64,000 nucleotides of DNA from JAJAZB01 sp965249815 (GTDB lineage: Bacteria > Bacteroidota > Bacteroidia > Cytophagales > Spirosomataceae): contig CBDFMV010000002.1 of NCBI GenBank assembly GCA_965249815.1, positions 124,001 to 188,000 of the forward strand. Direction: 5' to 3'. Each line of letters opens with the position of its first letter. Position 1 is the stretch's first letter. The notes under the pieces were generated by a model. That model ran no database searches and was not told the origin of the DNA. It was given only the letters and a program-made list of their open reading frames with translations. The position numbers and the translations under genes were made by a program. Positions 43,960 to 51,245 of this stretch are shown piece by piece.

Positions 43960-45411
43960 TTAAGGACTAAAATTGATGGCTTTTTTGCCGAAATATTCCG
44001 ACGCGCAGGTATTGTTTTCGGCGGGGTGGCCAAACACCCAGTCGCAGGAATTAGTGGGGGGGACGATGGTCACGGGCACGTCGTGCAACGCGGGCACCGT
44101 CACCACCGGCCCGGCGCTCCGGCGCAGCAAGGCCAGGCGGTTTTTCATTTGCTGGTCGAAACGGTACGCCCGGCCCGTCAGTAAATCGGAATACGCGCTC
44201 CGGAAATTGAACGAACTGGCAAAACTAACCAGCAGGTACAAACCGATCACCGCCGTGACGAGTGGGGGCAAATCGGTCGGCAGCGCGGCAACCCGGTCCG
44301 GGTGTCGGCGGGCGCGCCGCTCCCAGGCGAAAACCAGCACGAACAGGAGCCAGAACCAGCCCGTGACAAGCCAGAAGTAAATGACCGAAAGCGGCATCGG
44401 CGCGGGCGGCTGGCCAATGGCCCAGAAGGTGGGGAAAAACGCGGCCAGCAACGCGCCGAGGTACGTCAGGACGGCATACACCGGCGGAACGCCCAAAAAA
44501 TAAGTGAGCGCGGGTGCCTGCGTCGCCCGCCGGGTGAGTCGCACGGCCAGTGGATACAGCAACAGCGAAGCCACCAGCACCAGGGGAAACAACCCCAGCA
44601 GGGTGTCGAAGGCCGCCTTCGGGGCATGGGTGAGGGTGTAGGATAAGTCGGCCCGGGGGTAAGCGTCGTACACGTTCGAATTAGCCCGGACCTGGTTACC
44701 GGGGGCCATCAACGCGAGGCAGGCCCCCGCCAAACCCACCGCCAGAAACACCCCGTAGTCCCAGCGGAAGCGGCGGGTGTGGATATACGAGAAAAAATTG
44801 AGCGCCCCCAGCAGCAGCAGCACAAACAGCAGGGGCAGCTCGTTGCAACCCATGATGAACAGCGTCAGGAGGCAAATGGCCGCAAAATTTAGCCAGCGGG
44901 CAGTACCCTGGCGGGTTTCGTACCGAACGAACGCCACCAGGAATAACAGCGAGCCGATATCGGCCAGGGCGTAGGGCGCATCGGTGTACCAGTAAAAATA
45001 GCCCGCGATGTACGGGTGCTGCGCCAGAAAAACAAAGAGAAACAACCCCGACAACGCCCAGTAGGTCAGGTCAGAAAACTGCCGACCGGTCAATTCCCGG
45101 AAAAAGAGCCGCGCCGCCGCCGCGTACCCCAGAAACAACAGGGGCGGGGCTACCCGGTGCCCACCCCACCAGCCGAAGGCCAGCGGATTGGCCACCATCA
45201 GCATGTTGGCGATGTAGCGCCCCGACCAGTACCGGTAGTGCCAGGATTGGTGGAGCCAGAATCCCCGGTGCTGCCACGACCAGGCAAAGCAGTAGTCGTC
45301 GGTAGTGGGGTAGGCAAAGGCAGAGAGCAACAGAAACGGCAGTAAAATCAGGGCGAAAAAACCCCACAGCAATCCCCGGCGCGAACGGGGTTTTTGCCAA
45401 TCGAAATCCAT
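43960..45411 (-). CDS. DUF6056-family polytopic membrane protein
   Basis: A protein of 483 residues from MDFDWQKPRSRRG; the frame is open to 45606 but that extension is not membrane-like. About 11 hydrophobic helices are seen, with a conserved-looking first periplasmic loop after helix 1 (AYPTTDDYCFAWSWQHRGFW), where the DD and WSGRY residues resemble the acidic catalytic loop of GT-C type glycosyltransferases. DUF6056 proteins are often found near surface-polysaccharide genes and are thought to be transferases using lipid-linked sugars. That role is inference. A polar C-terminal tail of about 70 residues is periplasmic. It is followed by queA upstream in the same direction, 35 bp away. Confidence 0.65.
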   Translation of the reverse strand: MDFDWQKPRSRRGLLWGFFALILLPFLLLSAFAYPTTDDYCFAWSWQHRGFWLHQSWHYRYWSGRYIANMLMVANPLAFGWWGGHRVAPPLLFLGYAAAARLFFRELTGRQFSDLTYWALSGLFLFVFLAQHPYIAGYFYWYTDAPYALADIGSLLFLVAFVRYETRQGTARWLNFAAICLLTLFIMGCNELPLLFVLLLLGALNFFSYIHTRRFRWDYGVFLAVGLAGACLALMAPGNQVRANSNVYDAYPRADLSYTLTHAPKAAFDTLLGLFPLVLVASLLLYPLAVRLTRRATQAPALTYFLGVPPVYAVLTYLGALLAAFFPTFWAIGQPPAPMPLSVIYFWLVTGWFWLLFVLVFAWERRARRHPDRVAALPTDLPPLVTAVIGLYLLVSFASSFNFRSAYSDLLTGRAYRFDQQMKNRLALLRRSAGPVVTVPALHDVPVTIVPPTNSCDWVFGHPAENNTCASEYFGKKAINFSP

Positions 45412-45446
45412 GATGCAGAAGAAGTGATACAGAACAAGACGATAGG

Positions 45447-46691
45447 TCAGGGCAATAGTAGCGACGAATCGCCGTAACTCAAAAAGCGGTAGTCGTGGGT
45501 CAGGGCTTCGTCGTAAATGCGCCGCCAGGCTGGCCCAACGAGCGCCGCCACGAGCAGAATGAGCGTCGAACTGGGTTGGTGGAAGTTGGTAATCAGGCCA
45601 TTGCACAGCCGGAACGGGTAGCCAGGCACGATCATGATTTCGGTTTTACCGACCAACTGGTGCCGGTTTTCAGCTTCCATTCGTCGGAGTACGGCCCGGA
45701 GTGCGTCGGCGGGCGTCGGTGAGTTTTCGGTTTGGTACGGCTCAAATTGCCCGACGTGAAAGGAACCGGAGGGCGGAGGGCCTGGGGCAGAGGATTCGTT
45801 ACTCCCTGCCCGCTGCCCCCCGCTCCCCGCCCATCTCGCGCCCAGCCAGTACAAACTCTCCAGCGAGCGCATCGAGGTGGTGCCAACGGGGATGATCCGG
45901 CCTAAATTTTCCAGCAAATGCGCCACGTTTTGCCGGGTAAAAATCACCTGTTCGCCGTGCATCCGGTGATCGAGGGCGTTTTCGGCCTTCACCGGCTGAA
46001 ACGTGCCCGCGCCCACATGCAGCGTCAGGAATTCTTCGCCAAAACCACGCTGACGCAGGTCGGCCAGTACGCGGTCGGTGAAGTGCAGCCCGGCGGTGGG
46101 CGCGGCCACGGCCCCTTCGTGGCTGGAATAAACGGTCTGGTAGGTCAGGCGGTCGGCTTCGGTGGCGGCGCGGTCGAGGTAGGGCGGGAGGGGAATCTGC
46201 CCGGCGGCGTGCAGGATTTCGGCAAACGACACGCCGCCCGGTTCCCACGAGAACTGGACGTGTGCGTTTTCCGCGTCCGTCAGGCGGGCCTTCAACGTAA
46301 TTTCCTGACCGCCAACCGCCAACTGCCAACTGCCCACGCCTTCTTTCCACCGCTTCCGGTTGCCAATCAGGCACTGCCAGGTGGTGGTGCTGGTAGCGGC
46401 GAGGGCTTCGGCCAGCAGGACCGACGGTGCGACGGGTTCGAGCAAAAACAACTCGATCCGCGCGCCACTGGGCCGCTGAAACGGCATCCGTGCCGAAATC
46501 ACCTTCGTGTCATTGAAGACGAGCAGGCTGTCAGGGGGCAAAAAATCGCCGATCTCTTCAAAACGCCGGTGCGTGATTTCACCCCGGCGGTACACCAGCA
46601 ACCTCGACTGGTCGCGCTCCGCCAGCGGGAAGCGGGCAATGCGCGCGTCGGGCAGTTCGTACTGGTAGTCGGCGAGGAGGACGGGGTTCAT
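45447..46691 (-). CDS. queA: S-adenosylmethionine:tRNA ribosyltransferase-isomerase
   Basis: A protein of 414 residues starting MNPVLLADYQYELPDARIAR; the frame is open to 47138 but the extension is a shadow of the next gene. Family blocks: YELPDARIARFPLAERDQSRLLV, SLLVFNDTKVISARM, ELFLLEP, YQTVYSSHEGAVAAPTAGLHFT, TLHVGAGTFQPV, EQVIFT and SLESLYWLG, and the C-terminal FHQPSSTLILLVAALVG. QueA transfers the ribosyl part of SAM to preQ1 in tRNA to make epoxyqueuosine. There is an insertion (about residues 310-325) in a region rich in Gly/Ser/Ala that is longer than usual. It belongs to the same direction as the DUF6056 and tyrS genes. Confidence 0.95.
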   Translation of the reverse strand: MNPVLLADYQYELPDARIARFPLAERDQSRLLVYRRGEITHRRFEEIGDFLPPDSLLVFNDTKVISARMPFQRPSGARIELFLLEPVAPSVLLAEALAATSTTTWQCLIGNRKRWKEGVGSWQLAVGGQEITLKARLTDAENAHVQFSWEPGGVSFAEILHAAGQIPLPPYLDRAATEADRLTYQTVYSSHEGAVAAPTAGLHFTDRVLADLRQRGFGEEFLTLHVGAGTFQPVKAENALDHRMHGEQVIFTRQNVAHLLENLGRIIPVGTTSMRSLESLYWLGARWAGSGGQRAGSNESSAPGPPPSGSFHVGQFEPYQTENSPTPADALRAVLRRMEAENRHQLVGKTEIMIVPGYPFRLCNGLITNFHQPSSTLILLVAALVGPAWRRIYDEALTHDYRFLSYGDSSLLLP

Positions 46692-46712
46692 GGGACAAGG
46701 AGGGAATGAGAG

Positions 46713-46806
46713 AATGAGCGAATGCATGAATGAGGGAATGAATGAATGAGGGCTAGCCGCAGTGCCTTTCCATTCATTCATTCTCTCATTCATGCATTCG
46801 CTCATT
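46713..46806. repeat. 36-bp inverted repeat built of octamers
   Basis: Arms at 46713-46748 and 46771-46806 match over 36 bp with one mismatch; loop 22 nt. The left arm and the bases before it are tandem 8-bp units (GAGGGAAT, GAGAGAAT, GAGCGAAT, GCATGAAT, GAGGGAAT, GAATGAAT). The right arm overlaps the 3' end of the DUF1648 gene and codes for its last residues (ANERMHE). Confidence 0.88.
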
Positions 46807-47322
46807 GGCTTTCTCCCGCACACTGGGTTTGGCCAGCAGGAGTCGCCCGGGCAGGTACAGCAGCCAGGCCAGCAGCAGGCCCAGTCCCAGGCCCAGCAGC
46901 CAGCGGTAATCGAAGACGGTCCGGGTGGGTTGGGCGTTGTTGAGGCGCGACAACGCGTTGAGACACAGCGACAAAAACACGTTGAGCGCCGCCGTGCCCA
47001 GCAGCAGCCAATTGACGAGCGCCTGCCGGAGGGCATCGGGGTGTTGCCGCCAGGCCACCGTGCCAAACACCCCCGCCGCCGCGTCGGGCAGCCGGGCGAT
47101 GCTCCGGGCCAGCACCAGCAGCAGCACGTTGAAAACAACCATTAGCCCCCCCGTGGCGTAAAAAACCGTATCGCGGCCCAGGAAGCCGTCGGGCTGGCCG
47201 TTGGGGGCAAAATGCACGGCCACCAAATCGGGCAACCCGAAGTAGGTCAGAAACAGGATGACGAGAAAAAGGAGGATGGACAAGTAGCGCAAGGCCCGCG
47301 CAACGAACGATTCAATGCTCAT
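46786..47322 (-). CDS. DUF1648-like four-helix membrane protein
   Basis: A protein of 178 residues with four hydrophobic segments (YLSILLFLVILFLTYFGLP, VFYATGGLMVVFNVLLLVLA, LVNWLLLGTAALNVFLSLCL, LLGLGLGLLLAWLLYLPG). The first loop PDLVAVHFAPNGQPDGFLG is the DUF1648 pattern (LPxxxxxHFxxxGxPDG), found in SdpI-like and other small membrane proteins. No function is known. Its last codons lie in the octamer repeat at 46771-46806, so the C-terminus (KANERMHE) has been replaced or extended by repeat sequence. It precedes queA by 94 bp on the same strand. Confidence 0.7.
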   Translation of the reverse strand: MSIESFVARALRYLSILLFLVILFLTYFGLPDLVAVHFAPNGQPDGFLGRDTVFYATGGLMVVFNVLLLVLARSIARLPDAAAGVFGTVAWRQHPDALRQALVNWLLLGTAALNVFLSLCLNALSRLNNAQPTRTVFDYRWLLGLGLGLLLAWLLYLPGRLLLAKPSVREKANERMHE

Positions 47323-47737
47323 GGAAAGAAGTTAGGACCGCAGCAGGTGCCGTGTGGCCAACCGGCCCGCAAAGGTACGACCCGGCGGCGAGTCGCCCGC
47401 GTACCCGGCGGATTTCGTCCGGCAAAACCCGCCGGTTGCCCGTTAGAACCTTATTTTTAACCCAAATTGTGTAGTGAAATGAAAACCTCCGCAATCCAAC
47501 TGAACCACCGCAGCGGCGGACCACCCCGCCCTTCGGGCACCCCTCCTTGATCAAGGAGGGGATTCGTTATTGCTAAGGGTACGGCACCCCTCTAAATAAG
47601 AGTGAACCAGCTACGAATCCCCTCCTTGAAAAGGAGGGGTGCCCGAAGGGCGGGGTGGTTCAGTCGGGGTAAAAGCCGCTTGATCTATCCCACCACTTGG
47701 GCTATTTTCAACAAATCGTCGATTCAGCGAGGCTAAT
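47323..47737. other. Intergenic region left of the insertion sequence
   Basis: No gene is seen. It holds the composite palindrome at 47500-47663 and, further left, unremarkable sequence. The insertion sequence begins at 47740. Confidence 0.6.
47500..47663. repeat. Composite palindrome of MITE type
   Basis: The main arms are 47521-47567 and 47613-47658 (47 versus 46 nt, about two differences plus a 1-nt gap), containing CACCCCTCCTTG and CCGCCCTTCGGGC. An outer pair CTGAACCA/TGGTTCAG (47500-47507 and 47656-47663) extends it, with an insertion in the left arm. The loop (47568-47612) is AT-richer. No ORF inside. Confidence 0.8.
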
Positions 47738-47753
47738 TAGAGCGTGTAGACAA

Positions 47754-48140
47754 TTACCGTAACCAAATCAAAGCGCAAGCAAAGTGAACGAAGGCCAAAA
47801 AGGAGGACGCTGTTTTGTCGTAGCGGGTGGCAATGCGGCGATAGCCCTTGAGGTGGTTGAAAAAACGCTCGATTTTATTGCGGTCGGCATAGAGATTTTC
47901 GTCGTAGGGCCGCTGGTCGAGGCGGCTGGTTTTGGGCGGGATGACCACCTGAATTTTCTGCGCGCTCAGAGCCTCGACAATGGCGTTGGTGTCATAAGCT
48001 TTGTCGGCAACAACCGCTTGACAATCAAGGTCCTTTAACAGTCCCAGGGCCTGCGGGCTGTCGGCCCTCTGCCCCGCTGTCAACTCGACGCGCAACGGGT
48101 TGCCCAGGGCATCGACCACCGCGTGTATTTTCGTCGTCAA
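47754..48140 (-). CDS. IS427-group transposase, second frame (OrfB)
   Basis: 128 residues as an open frame from MTTKIHAVVDALGNPLRVEL, normally read after a -1 shift at A8G so that the conserved block ALGRSRGGLTTKIH precedes it. It holds the second Asp (AVVADKAYDTNAI) and the third catalytic residue Glu in NKIERFFNHLKGYRRIATRYDKTA, the DDE_Tnp_1 Y-R-E signature. The frame is intact and ends just inside the left terminal repeat. The element is therefore probably active or recently so. Confidence 0.9.
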   Translation of the reverse strand: MTTKIHAVVDALGNPLRVELTAGQRADSPQALGLLKDLDCQAVVADKAYDTNAIVEALSAQKIQVVIPPKTSRLDQRPYDENLYADRNKIERFFNHLKGYRRIATRYDKTASSFLAFVHFACALIWLR

Positions 48141-48523
48141 CCCGCCCCGGCTGCGTCCGAGGGCTTCGGCAGCGGCAGTACTTTTTTTTGGTCCGGGGCG
48201 CGATAGCCCGCCGCCTGTTGATGGGCGCGCACCGTCGTTGAGTCGAGCATCGTCCAGTCCAGGTCGGGGTCTTGCAGGGCCTCAAAGATGGCCTGCCAGT
48301 GACCGGACTTGGCCCAGCGGCGGAATCGTTGGTAGACCGAGTTCCAGGGGCCGTAGCGTTCAGGCACATCGCGCCAGGCCGCTCCGCTGCGGGCTACCCA
48401 AACAACGGCGTTGATAAACAGGCGGTTATCGTTGCCACTGCGGCCTACGTCCCCCTGTTTGCCTTTCAGCAAAGGCTCGATGCGTTTCCAGTCGGCATCA
48501 CTGATTTCGTAGCGGCGTACCAT
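48137..48523 (-). CDS. IS427-group transposase, first frame (OrfA)
   Basis: 128 residues from MVRRYEISDADWKRIEPLL with the DUF4096-type helix-turn-helix region NRLFINAVVWVARSGAAWRDVP and the first catalytic Asp in DWTMLDSTTVRAHQQAAG. It ends shortly after the slippery run A8G (48182-48189 on the minus strand). A -1 slip there gives KSTAAAEALGRSRGGLTTKIHAVVD, the normal continuation, so the full enzyme is a fusion made by programmed frameshifting. The unshifted tail LPLPKPSDAAGAG is not conserved in the family. Confidence 0.9.
   Translation of the reverse strand: MVRRYEISDADWKRIEPLLKGKQGDVGRSGNDNRLFINAVVWVARSGAAWRDVPERYGPWNSVYQRFRRWAKSGHWQAIFEALQDPDLDWTMLDSTTVRAHQQAAGYRAPDQKKVLPLPKPSDAAGAG
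48182..48189 (-). other. Programmed -1 frameshift site of the IS transposase
   Basis: Eight A followed by G on the minus strand (A AAA AAA AG). Shifting one base back changes DQKKVLP to QKKSTAAAEALGRS, joining OrfA to OrfB. Confidence 0.8.
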
Positions 48524-48563
48524 TTTGCAAAATTAATTGTCAACACACTCTAGTACAACAAGG

Positions 48564-48596
48564 TTTCGGGGAACGTGGTGAAAACCCGTAGTTTTG
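48564..48596 (+). promoter_or_regulatory. Candidate promoter of the cobalamin adenosyltransferase gene
   Basis: TTTC at 48564-48567 and TAGTTTTG at 48589-48596 (exact TAnnTTTG), 21 bp apart. The start codon at 48607 is 11 bp after the -7 box, so the leader would be only a few bases. The IS ends 14 bp upstream of the TTTC. Confidence 0.45.
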
Positions 48597-48606
48597 CGCC
48601 CAACCG

Positions 48607-49161
48607 ATGAAAATTTACACCAAAACCGGCGATCAGGGCCAGACGGCGCTCATCAGCGGACGGCGGGTGCCGAAAAGCGACCTCCGCATCGACGCCTACG
48701 GCACCGTGGACGAACTCAACGCCTGCGTCGGGCTGGTGCGCGATCAGCCCGTCAACGAAAGCCGACGGGGGATTTTGAAGGAAATCCAGGACCGGCTCTT
48801 CACGATGGGCGCACTCCTGGCCACTGACCCGGAGAAGACCGTCCGCAAGCCCATTCCCGACCTGTTCGACGCCGACGTGGAGTTGCTTGAAAAGGAAATG
48901 GACGCGATGGATGCCGAGTTGCCCGAATTGCGGCACTTCGTGCTGCCGGGGGGTCACGAGGCCGTTTCGCTCGCGCACCTGGCCCGCACCGTGTGCCGAA
49001 GGGCCGAGCGCCGGGTGGTCGAACTGGCCGCCGAATCCGACGTGGAACCGCTGGTGGTTCGCTACCTCAACCGCCTGTCGGACTACCTCTTCGTGCTCTC
49101 GCGCAAAATGGCGCAGGAACTCGGAGCCGAAGAAGTGAAGTGGGAACCAAGAATTAAGTAG
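48607..49161 (+). CDS. Cob(I)alamin adenosyltransferase, PduO type
   Basis: A protein of 184 residues. PduO-type marks: MKIYTKTGDQGQTALISGRRV (ATP-binding N-terminus), DELNACVGLVRD, LFTMGALLATD, FVLPGGHEAVSLAHLARTVCRRAERRVV (the R..R..ER motif that contacts triphosphate) and YLNRLSDYLFVLSR. It makes adenosylcobalamin from cob(I)alamin and ATP. Other B12 genes are absent here. The IS element lies just upstream, so the original promoter may have been cut off and a short leader promoter (48564-48596) remains. Confidence 0.93.
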   Translation: MKIYTKTGDQGQTALISGRRVPKSDLRIDAYGTVDELNACVGLVRDQPVNESRRGILKEIQDRLFTMGALLATDPEKTVRKPIPDLFDADVELLEKEMDAMDAELPELRHFVLPGGHEAVSLAHLARTVCRRAERRVVELAAESDVEPLVVRYLNRLSDYLFVLSRKMAQELGAEEVKWEPRIK

Positions 49162-49222
49162 GCAGTGGGCAGTTTGCAGAAAAGGCAAGCCAATTTTGCG
49201 AACGGTAGAGACTAAAAACTGC

Positions 49223-49257
49223 CCGTGAACCGTAAACTGTTAAACCGTGAACTGATT
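49223..49257. repeat. Degenerate heptamer run before ilvE
   Basis: The sequence CCGTGAA, CCGTAAA, CTGTTAAA, CCGTGAA, CTG lies directly in front of the ilvE start codon. A similar run with GGCAGTG/GGCAGTT/TGCAGAA follows the preceding gene at 49162-49190. Confidence 0.6.
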
Positions 49258-50325
49258 ATGCTGACCGACACGCTCGCCATCGAAACCCATCCGGTCGCGC
49301 AATCGCGCATCCAGACCGTCGATTTCAATAACCTCCAGTTTGGCCGCGCCTTCGCCGACCATATGTTTGCCGTCGATTTTGCCGACGGGCAGTGGCAAAC
49401 CCCGCAGTTGGTGCCCTACGGCCCGATGCAATTCAGCCCCGCGCTGATGACCCTCCACTACGGCCAGGCCATTTTTGAGGGCATGAAAGCCTACAAAAAC
49501 GCCAACGGCGAGGTGGTGGTGTTCCGGCCCCAGAAAAACTGGGAGCGGCTCAACAAATCGGCGAACCGGATGTGCATGGCCGAACTGCCCGAAGAACTGT
49601 TCATGGGCGGTCTTACCGAACTCCTCCGCCTCGACGCCGCCTGGGTGCCCAGCCAGCCGGGCTGCTCGTTGTACATCCGGCCGTTCATGTTCGCCACCGA
49701 CGAATACGTGGGCGTGGCACCGTCAAAAACCTACAAGTTTCTGATCATCACCAGCCCGGTGGGGGCGTATTATTCTAAACCGGTGAAGTTGAAAATCGAA
49801 ACGGAATACGTGCGTGCGGCCAAAGGCGGCGTGGGTTTTGCCAAAAATGCGGGCAACTACGGCGGGTCGCTCTATCCGGCCAAACTGGCCCAGGAGCAGG
49901 GCTACGACCAGATCATCTGGACCGACCACAAAGAGCACCGCTTCGTGGAAGAAGCCGGAACGATGAACCTGATGTTCATCATCGACGGCAAGCTCGTCAC
50001 CGCGCCGATCGGCGACACGATCCTCGACGGCGTCACCCGCGACAGCATCCTGACCATCGCCCGCGACTGGGGCATGGGTGTGGAAGAGCGCCCCGTGTCG
50101 ATTGATGAACTCATCGAGGGCATTCCGAGCGGGCGCGTGCAGGAAGCCTTCGGGGCGGGTACGGCGGCGGTGGTGTCGCCGATGTACGCCATCGGCCACA
50201 ACGGCACAGATTATGCGTTGCCCGAAATCACCGACCAGTCGTTTGCCAAGCGGGTGTACCGCGAACTCGACGACATCAAACTGGGCCGCAAGCCCGACAG
50301 CCGGGGGTGGGTGTACACGGTGTGA
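49258..50325 (+). CDS. ilvE: Branched-chain amino acid aminotransferase
   Basis: A protein of 355 residues from ATG 49258 (MLTDTLAIETHPVAQSRIQ); an in-frame codon at 49225 would add a repeat-coded extension and is unlikely. Fold type IV PLP enzyme of the group II BCAT type: FGRAFADHMFAVDF, HYGQAIFEGMKAY, FRPQKNWERLNKSANRMCM, LYIRPFMFATD, the Lys for PLP in GNYGGSLYPAKLAQEQGY, and EAGTMNLMFII plus EAFGAGTAAVVSPM for the phosphate. It interconverts leucine, isoleucine and valine with their keto acids. It is followed by a strong terminator. Other ilv genes are not adjacent. Confidence 0.95.
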   Translation: MLTDTLAIETHPVAQSRIQTVDFNNLQFGRAFADHMFAVDFADGQWQTPQLVPYGPMQFSPALMTLHYGQAIFEGMKAYKNANGEVVVFRPQKNWERLNKSANRMCMAELPEELFMGGLTELLRLDAAWVPSQPGCSLYIRPFMFATDEYVGVAPSKTYKFLIITSPVGAYYSKPVKLKIETEYVRAAKGGVGFAKNAGNYGGSLYPAKLAQEQGYDQIIWTDHKEHRFVEEAGTMNLMFIIDGKLVTAPIGDTILDGVTRDSILTIARDWGMGVEERPVSIDELIEGIPSGRVQEAFGAGTAAVVSPMYAIGHNGTDYALPEITDQSFAKRVYRELDDIKLGRKPDSRGWVYTV

Positions 50326-50340
50326 GTTTAGTTTGAAGGA

Positions 50341-50377
50341 AAAAAGGCCCTCCATTCGCGAACGGAGGGCCTTTTTT
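50341..50377 (+). terminator. Terminator after ilvE
   Basis: Stem GGCCCTCC (50346-50353) / GGAGGGCC (50364-50371) flanked by AAAAA and TTTTTT. A second hairpin with arms ATAATGCGTGA/TCACGCATTAT and a T run lies at 50407-50443. Confidence 0.9.
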
Positions 50378-50406
50378 GTGTCCTGTCTCCGGCTACGAAA
50401 TGCGTG

Positions 50407-50443
50407 ATAATGCGTGACGAACCGAAATCACGCATTATTTTTT
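50407..50443 (+). terminator. Second hairpin with T run after ilvE
   Basis: Arms ATAATGCGTGA (50407-50417) and TCACGCATTAT (50428-50438) plus TTTTT. It may be a backup terminator or a member of the palindrome families seen elsewhere. Confidence 0.6.
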
Positions 50444-51245
50444 GGTAAACGCCGGGAGGGGTGCCACCTTGCCTGGCCGGTAATTCAGTAGCCTCCGGGA
50501 AAAATACGGGTGTAAAAAAGGGTGTTTTTCCCGTTGACAGGCAACCAGAGCGTCGCCTACTTTTGGCTTTTCAACGGCGGTTTCGCCCTGATTAGGCAAA
50601 GCCGGGAGGACGATTTTACCGTTAGATCAATTTTGTGTGACCGTTCGGTAAATTATTTGAACACCTGTTTGGTATTTCAATTTGTATTGCTTGTTTTGGC
50701 GACACAATGTCCGGACGCCGCTACCGTCCGAATCCGCCAGCCCGGCAGCCTATCGCTGATTCCAGGAGAATCAGCTTCATCAACTTCTCATACAGTAGCG
50801 TAGCGTACTCGTCCTGATTTTCGGCCAAAAGCAAGTCCGCGCGGTAGTTGCCGCGTCAGTACTCGTTTTTGCCTGACTGCGTCCGGGCTGGCCTTAAACT
50901 TCTTCACCTACCAACCACTACGCTGAAAGTACCCCGTTGCCGCCACTGCCGGGGAGTCGTTGCATTTCCCAGTTCACTCGCACGGACAGCGGACTTCGTT
51001 CGCCTGGCCGTGGCCTAACCGACTCCGCCCATGAGGCACGCTGTACACCCGTTCCAACCACCGGTTTATTCCCCCGTGTTTGCCAGCCGGTCCCGTCCGG
51101 GGCCGTAACCCCTTGTTGCTTCACGCTGGTTGATTTCACGTAGCCTCGTTTCGAGGCTACGGGTGGCACCGCCATGCCCTGCGTTTAACCCCTCCGTTAC
51201 TGTTTTTAAACTCCCTCTCTCCATATTTTAATTCATTACCCGCGT
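50444..51245. other. Long region without a recognisable gene before the giant adhesin
   Basis: About 800 bp. Between roughly 50870 and 51175 the minus strand is GC-rich with many short stems and few coding features; a perfect hairpin CGTAGCCTCG/CGAGGCTACG lies at 51139-51161. The minus strand at 50721-50845 reads LLLAENQDEYATLLYEKLMK, which looks protein-like but is bounded by stops. These could be relics of a mobile element or intron, but I cannot name one. The adhesin promoter should be in the AT-rich stretch 51190-51245. Confidence 0.35.
51139..51161. repeat. Perfect 10-bp hairpin
   Basis: CGTAGCCTCG, loop TTT, CGAGGCTACG. It is followed by no T run. It sits at one edge of the structured-looking stretch upstream of the adhesin gene. 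Confidence 0.7.

Larger units (their letters stand above)
47740..48550 (-). mobile_element. IS5-family (IS427 group) insertion sequence, complete
   Basis: 811 bp with imperfect terminal inverted repeats GAGCGTGTAGACAATTA (left) and the complement of TAATTGTCAACACACTC (right), flanked by TA on both sides (47738-47739 and 48551-48552), the target duplication expected for this group. It has two overlapping transposase frames joined by a slippery A run. It inserted about 55 bp before the cobalamin adenosyltransferase start codon. Confidence 0.9.

Noticed and set aside
50870..51175. Group II intron remnant
   Set aside because: The stretch has an intron-like look on the minus strand, but no domain V hairpin or reverse transcriptase was found, so it is reported only as unexplained.
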